Positions 22,137-25,453 of a DNA stretch of 25,453 bases are shown piece by piece. Position 1 is the first letter of the stretch. Every line of letters starts with the position of its first letter. The notes under the pieces were generated by a model that searched no databases, had not been told where the DNA came from, and saw only the letters and a program-made list of their open reading frames with translations. The position numbers and the translations under genes are program-made. Origin of the DNA: an uncultured Clostridium sp. (GTDB lineage Bacteria; Bacillota; Clostridia; TANB77; CAG-465); assembly GCA_900553785.1 (NCBI GenBank), contig USES01000014.1:1-25453 (forward strand), written 5' to 3'.

Positions 22137-23318
22137 ATGGCGTGGCATAATTTTAAATATACATTAAAAGCTTTATTTAGAAATAAAGGACTAGTATTTT
22201 GGACCTTTGCCTTTCCAATAATATTAGGAACATTTTTTTACTTGGCGTTTTCTAATATAGAAAGTAGCGAAACATTGAAAGTAATAGATATTGCGATAGT
22301 AGATGATGAGGACTTCCAAAAAAACACAATATACAAAGAAGTGTTTAATGTTTTAGGAAGTAGTGATAACGACACAAAGTTATTTAATATAACATATGTA
22401 TCTCAAACAGAAGCCAAGAGTTTATTAGAGAACAAAAAAATTACTGGTTATTTAAATATTAAAGATGAGGACATTAAAATAACGGTTGCTTCAAGTGGTG
22501 TAAATGAAACTATCTTAAGATATGCTATAGATGAAATTGAAACTAATACTCAAATGGTAAAAAGTATAGGGGAAAAAGAAGTACTAGAGCAAATCAAAGC
22601 TGGTAATTTTAATATAGATTATGAAAAAATTTATACTAGTGTGGCTGCCTCTCTAAATAATATAGACATAGGTATTAAGGATAAATCTAGTAGTAATTTA
22701 AGTTATACAATGATTGAATATTATACACTTATTGCTATGGCAGCTATGTACGGTGGGGCTGTGGCTATGAATGCTATAAATTACAAACTTGCCAATATGA
22801 ATAGTGTTGGAAAAAGGACGTCCGTTTCTCCAATAAAAAAAGGCCCTATGATACTTGGAAGTTTAATTGCAAGTTATGTAGTACAAGTTACAGGTATGAT
22901 CTTATTATTTGCATATATGTTACTAGTAATGAAAGTTGATTTTGGTGCGAAATTTATATATATTGTAATACTCGCACTAGCTGGTGTACTAGCAGGACTT
23001 TCTATGGGAGTTGCTATAGGTACGCTTATTAAAACAACAGAAATGGCTAAAAGCGGAATATTAATTGCCATAACTATGTTTGGGTGTTTCTTATCTGGAA
23101 TGATGGGAATAACTATGAAGTATATAATAGATAAGAATGTACCAATATTAAATAAAATTAACCCTGCTAGTATGATAACAGATGGTTTTTATTCACTATA
23201 TTATTATGATACACTAGATAGATTTTTAAGTGATATAATAGGTCTATGCATATTTTCAGCTATTTGCATAGTTATATCTATTAGTGGGTTAAGGAGGCAG
23301 AAGTATGACAGTATTTAA
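22137..23318 (+). CDS. ABC-2 type permease, first subunit
   Basis: A 393-residue membrane protein. The first membrane segment (about 17-38) is followed by a large extracytoplasmic domain (about 40-190), and then five more segments between about 191 and 383, the ABC2_membrane layout. It starts one base after the ATPase stop, and its own ribosome-binding site is weak (GGAAAGGAA near 22115), suggesting translational coupling. It overlaps the second permease by 14 bases. The pair probably forms a heterodimeric exporter; the cargo is not readable, but drugs, lantibiotics or lipids are usual for the family. Confidence 0.92.
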   Translation: MAWHNFKYTLKALFRNKGLVFWTFAFPIILGTFFYLAFSNIESSETLKVIDIAIVDDEDFQKNTIYKEVFNVLGSSDNDTKLFNITYVSQTEAKSLLENKKITGYLNIKDEDIKITVASSGVNETILRYAIDEIETNTQMVKSIGEKEVLEQIKAGNFNIDYEKIYTSVAASLNNIDIGIKDKSSSNLSYTMIEYYTLIAMAAMYGGAVAMNAINYKLANMNSVGKRTSVSPIKKGPMILGSLIASYVVQVTGMILLFAYMLLVMKVDFGAKFIYIVILALAGVLAGLSMGVAIGTLIKTTEMAKSGILIAITMFGCFLSGMMGITMKYIIDKNVPILNKINPASMITDGFYSLYYYDTLDRFLSDIIGLCIFSAICIVISISGLRRQKYDSI

Positions 23319-24456
23319 AGCCTTTATAAAAGTGATGAATAAGTACAAATGGATAATAATTCTATACACAGTTATGTTAGTTTCATTTGGTGGAATAAAT
23401 ATTAGTACTGAAGATAATATGACTACATTTACAGATACAAAGCCAGATGTTTTGGTTATAAACCAAGATGAAGAAAACGGAAAGTTTACTCAAAATTTGG
23501 TAGAATACATTAAAGAAAACATGAATATTGTTGATGTAAAAGATGATGAACAGGCTATAAATGACGCATTGTTTTATAGAGATGTAAACTGTATTATATA
23601 TATTCCTGAAAACTATAATAAAGATGTAATATCTAAAAAAACTCCTGTAATAGATATTAAAAAAACAGGTGATTATTATTCAAGCTTATCTGAAATAATT
23701 TTATCTAGATATCTTAAAGCACAAAGTATATATGTAAAACAGTTTGAAAATGAAGATGAGATAATAGAAAAAATAAATGAAACGATGTCTAAAAAGTCAG
23801 AGGTACAAGTAACATCTAAAATAGACACTAAAACAGTAACTAAAGTAACACGCTTTTTTAATTTTGCAAGTTATAGCATAATGGCAATAGTAATATACAT
23901 AATTTGTATAGTTTTAGCTAGTTTCCATGTACCTGTTGTTAATAAAAGAAACATAGTAAGCAGTATGAATTATAAATTACAAAACTGGTACATATTACTT
24001 GCAAGTATATTATTTGCTTTGGCTATATGGCTTTTATATACTATACTTGGAGTAGTTATGTTAAAAGAATCAATATTTAATATGTCTGGTATTATATATA
24101 TATTAAACATGTTAATATTTACTATATGTTCATTAACATTTGCACTTTTTGTATCTACACTAGTAACTAACAAAAATGCCATAACAGGAATTGTAAATGT
24201 TGTGGCACTAGGGTCTGCTTTCCTTTGTGGAGCATTTATCCCAACTCAATGGTTACCATCTGCAGTATTAAAGGCGGCACATATACTTCCTGCATATTGG
24301 TACGTAAACTCTAATGATACATTAAGTTTAATAGAAAATGTAACGATTAGTAGTTTAAAACCAATACTTGTTAATATGGCAGTTTTAATTGCATTTTCAA
24401 TTTTGTTTATAATATTAAATAATATAATATCTAAAAAAAAACAAAGAGTAGGATAA
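23305..24456 (+). CDS. ABC-2 type permease, second subunit
   Basis: A 383-residue membrane protein with the same layout as the previous one: a first membrane helix (about 14-31), an extracytoplasmic domain (about 32-185), then at least five hydrophobic segments to the C terminus, ending in a basic tail. AAGGAGG lies seven bases before the ATG, inside the end of the upstream permease gene (14-base overlap). It is the last gene of the TetR-to-ABC run. I found no convincing terminator after it, only an AT-rich gap and the next promoter. Confidence 0.92.
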   Translation: MTVFKAFIKVMNKYKWIIILYTVMLVSFGGINISTEDNMTTFTDTKPDVLVINQDEENGKFTQNLVEYIKENMNIVDVKDDEQAINDALFYRDVNCIIYIPENYNKDVISKKTPVIDIKKTGDYYSSLSEIILSRYLKAQSIYVKQFENEDEIIEKINETMSKKSEVQVTSKIDTKTVTKVTRFFNFASYSIMAIVIYIICIVLASFHVPVVNKRNIVSSMNYKLQNWYILLASILFALAIWLLYTILGVVMLKESIFNMSGIIYILNMLIFTICSLTFALFVSTLVTNKNAITGIVNVVALGSAFLCGAFIPTQWLPSAVLKAAHILPAYWYVNSNDTLSLIENVTISSLKPILVNMAVLIAFSILFIILNNIISKKKQRVG

Positions 24457-24464
24457 AAATTTTG

Positions 24465-24493
24465 TTGAACTTTATTTAATTTATGTGTATACT
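24465..24493 (+). promoter_or_regulatory. Sigma-A promoter of the MscS gene
   Basis: TTGAAC (24465-24470) and TATACT (24488-24493) are 17 bases apart, starting nine bases after the permease stop. A start near 24500 gives a leader of about 29 bases containing TAGGAGA before the ATG. Confidence 0.75.
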
Positions 24494-24528
24494 ATGTTTT
24501 AATAATATAAGTAATAGGAGATTGTGAT

Positions 24529-25338
24529 ATGGAAAAAATAACAAAATTTCTGACTAGTAGCGAGTTCCAAGAGTCAATGGTATATATTGCTATTGGTATT
24601 GTGATAAATTTAATTATTGGTAAAATAATATATTTAGTTTTAAATAGACATAAAGGTATTTCACATAAAGATAAAAGAAAAGATATGGTAATTAAGTTGA
24701 CTAAAAACATATCAAAATATGTTATTTTAGTGTTTGTTATACTAAGTGTATTAAAGGTTTATGGAATTGATACGACTAATATTATGACGTCACTTGGAAT
24801 ATTTGCTGCAATTACAGGTCTAGCATTCCAAAGTTTGGTAAGAGATGTTATAGCTGGAGCATCTATCATAGTAGATAATAAATATGCTGTTGGAGATTTT
24901 GTTGAAATAAATGGATTTAAAGGATTCGTTACAAGTTTTGGATTAAAGACAACTAAATTGAAGGCTTGGAGTGGTGAGGTAAAAAGCATAGATAACGCAT
25001 CTTTTACAGAAGTTACAAATTATAGCGTAGCTAACTGTGATATATATTTGAAACTAAACGTTGCATATAATACAGATATAGATAAATTGGAAGATGTTCT
25101 AACTAGTATGAAACAGGACATACTTAGTATAACTGATGTACTAGATTATAAATTACTTGGAGTTGAAGAATTAGCAGAATCAGGTATGGTATATGAGATT
25201 TTAATTACTTGTAAACCAGTAGCAGATTATCACGTAAAAAGAGAAGCATATAAAATGTTTAAGCAAAGATTTGATAAAGAAAAAATTAGCATACCATATA
25301 ACACATTTGATGTTAATTTAATTAAAACAAAGAGTTAA
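24529..25338 (+). CDS. Small-conductance mechanosensitive channel, MscS family
   Basis: A 269-residue membrane channel that opens under membrane tension to release solutes during osmotic downshock. It has three membrane segments (about 16-37, 61-80 and 85-113). The third is the pore helix, with the characteristic GLAFQSLVRDVIAG (97-110), followed by the beta domain VGDFVEINGFKGFV (121-134) and a C-terminal alpha/beta domain. The length is near that of E. coli MscS. It is monocistronic with its own promoter, not obviously linked to the upstream transporter. Confidence 0.94.
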   Translation: MEKITKFLTSSEFQESMVYIAIGIVINLIIGKIIYLVLNRHKGISHKDKRKDMVIKLTKNISKYVILVFVILSVLKVYGIDTTNIMTSLGIFAAITGLAFQSLVRDVIAGASIIVDNKYAVGDFVEINGFKGFVTSFGLKTTKLKAWSGEVKSIDNASFTEVTNYSVANCDIYLKLNVAYNTDIDKLEDVLTSMKQDILSITDVLDYKLLGVEELAESGMVYEILITCKPVADYHVKREAYKMFKQRFDKEKISIPYNTFDVNLIKTKS

Positions 25339-25345
25339 TTAAGTA

Positions 25346-25374
25346 TTGCAATAAGTAAAATTTTGGTATAAAAT
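25346..25374 (+). promoter_or_regulatory. Probable promoter of the right-edge gene
   Basis: TTGCAA (25346-25351) and TAAAAT (25369-25374) are 17 bases apart; TATAAA (25367-25372) overlaps and would give a 15-base spacer. The perfect palindrome ATTGCAAT (25345-25352) covers the -35. The predicted start near 25381 precedes GAGGAG (25386-25391). Confidence 0.5.
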
Positions 25375-25398
25375 TATAAAAAATAGAGGAGAAAACAA

Positions 25399-25453
25399 AT
25401 GAAATTAATGGAAAATAATGTAAATGGGGGGGGGGCAAAAAAGCCTTCTAAAT
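25399..25453 (+). CDS. Start of a gene cut by the right edge
   Basis: ATG at 25399 with GAGGAG seven bases upstream opens a frame of 18 codons to the window edge. The N-terminus is short and polar: MKLMENNVNGGGAKKPSK. The Gly-Gly-Gly-Ala comes from a run of ten G in the DNA, very unusual in this AT-rich sequence. The product cannot be identified from so few residues. A change of one G in the run would shift the reading frame. Confidence 0.75.
   Translation, partial: MKLMENNVNGGGAKKPSK
25426..25435 (+). repeat. Homopolymer run of ten G
   Basis: Ten consecutive G lie at codons 10-13 of the right-edge gene. This is the longest G tract in the window, against an AT-rich background. Such tracts are prone to slipped-strand mispairing, and in some bacteria act as phase-variation switches. 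They are also a common place for sequencing errors. Confidence 0.95.

Noticed and set aside
24457..24470. Terminator after the second ABC permease
   Set aside because: Only a short, AT-only complementarity (AACAAA with TTTGTT) was found, too weak to call.

Overview
The window looks like chromosomal DNA from a low-GC, endospore-forming member of the Firmicutes (Clostridia-like). The reasons are the strongly AT-rich sequence, AGGAGG-type ribosome-binding sites, many TTGAMW-17-TATAMT promoters, and a complete spoIVB gene with a matching forespore-type promoter. No rRNA, tRNA, insertion sequence, phage gene or CRISPR array was seen. The species cannot be named from the sequence.

Layout. Left edge: start codon of a minus-strand gene that runs off the window, then a 365-base intergenic region with two back-to-back promoters and small dyads. 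369-4536 (+): glyA, topA and a cation diffusion facilitator, tightly coupled. 4611-4895 (+): a small membrane protein. 4943-9373 (-): a short AbrB-type regulator with a zinc ribbon, rlmH, walJ and murA (a three-gene operon read from the murA promoter), a Cys-rich 67-residue protein, and an M14 peptidase with a peptidoglycan-binding domain. 9503-10977 (+): a TIGR04086-like membrane protein and spoIVB. 11028-16504 (+): a tRNA methyltransferase (YabB family), then a complete type III toxin-antitoxin locus, then rsmI, rnhB, a leucine-rich-repeat-like protein and a membrane-anchored transglutaminase-like protein. 16548-16994 (-): a DUF4282-like membrane protein. 17134-24456 (+): probably one eight-gene operon (TetR regulator, LiaF-like protein, DUF4097 protein, GNAT-YoaP protein, class C beta-lactamase-like hydrolase, ABC ATPase and two ABC-2 permeases) behind a long dyad that looks like the TetR operator. 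24529-25338 (+): an MscS channel. Right edge: the first codons of a gene carrying a run of ten G.

The most notable element is the type III toxin-antitoxin locus at 11783-12511. A promoter drives two 35/36-base tandem repeats, each able to form an H-type pseudoknot. A Rho-independent terminator follows, then a ToxN/AbiQ-family endoribonuclease gene. What sets it apart is a second promoter with perfect consensus (TTGACA-17-TATAAT) between terminator and toxin gene. It carries a 7-base inverted repeat across the -35 and spacer. The toxI promoter has its own dyad over the -10. This suggests that toxin and RNA antitoxin can be transcribed separately, unlike the usual single-promoter picture of type III systems.

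How the rest fits together: the 369-8189 and 11028-14038 stretches are mostly housekeeping (one-carbon metabolism, DNA topology, rRNA/tRNA modification, wall precursor synthesis, RNA/DNA hybrid removal). The 8255-10977 block has a sporulation flavour. The 17134-24456 block resembles an envelope-stress or antimicrobial-export module. Several start codons were moved downstream from the longest open frame on the basis of Shine-Dalgarno position, promoter position and family N-termini; this is stated in each entry.
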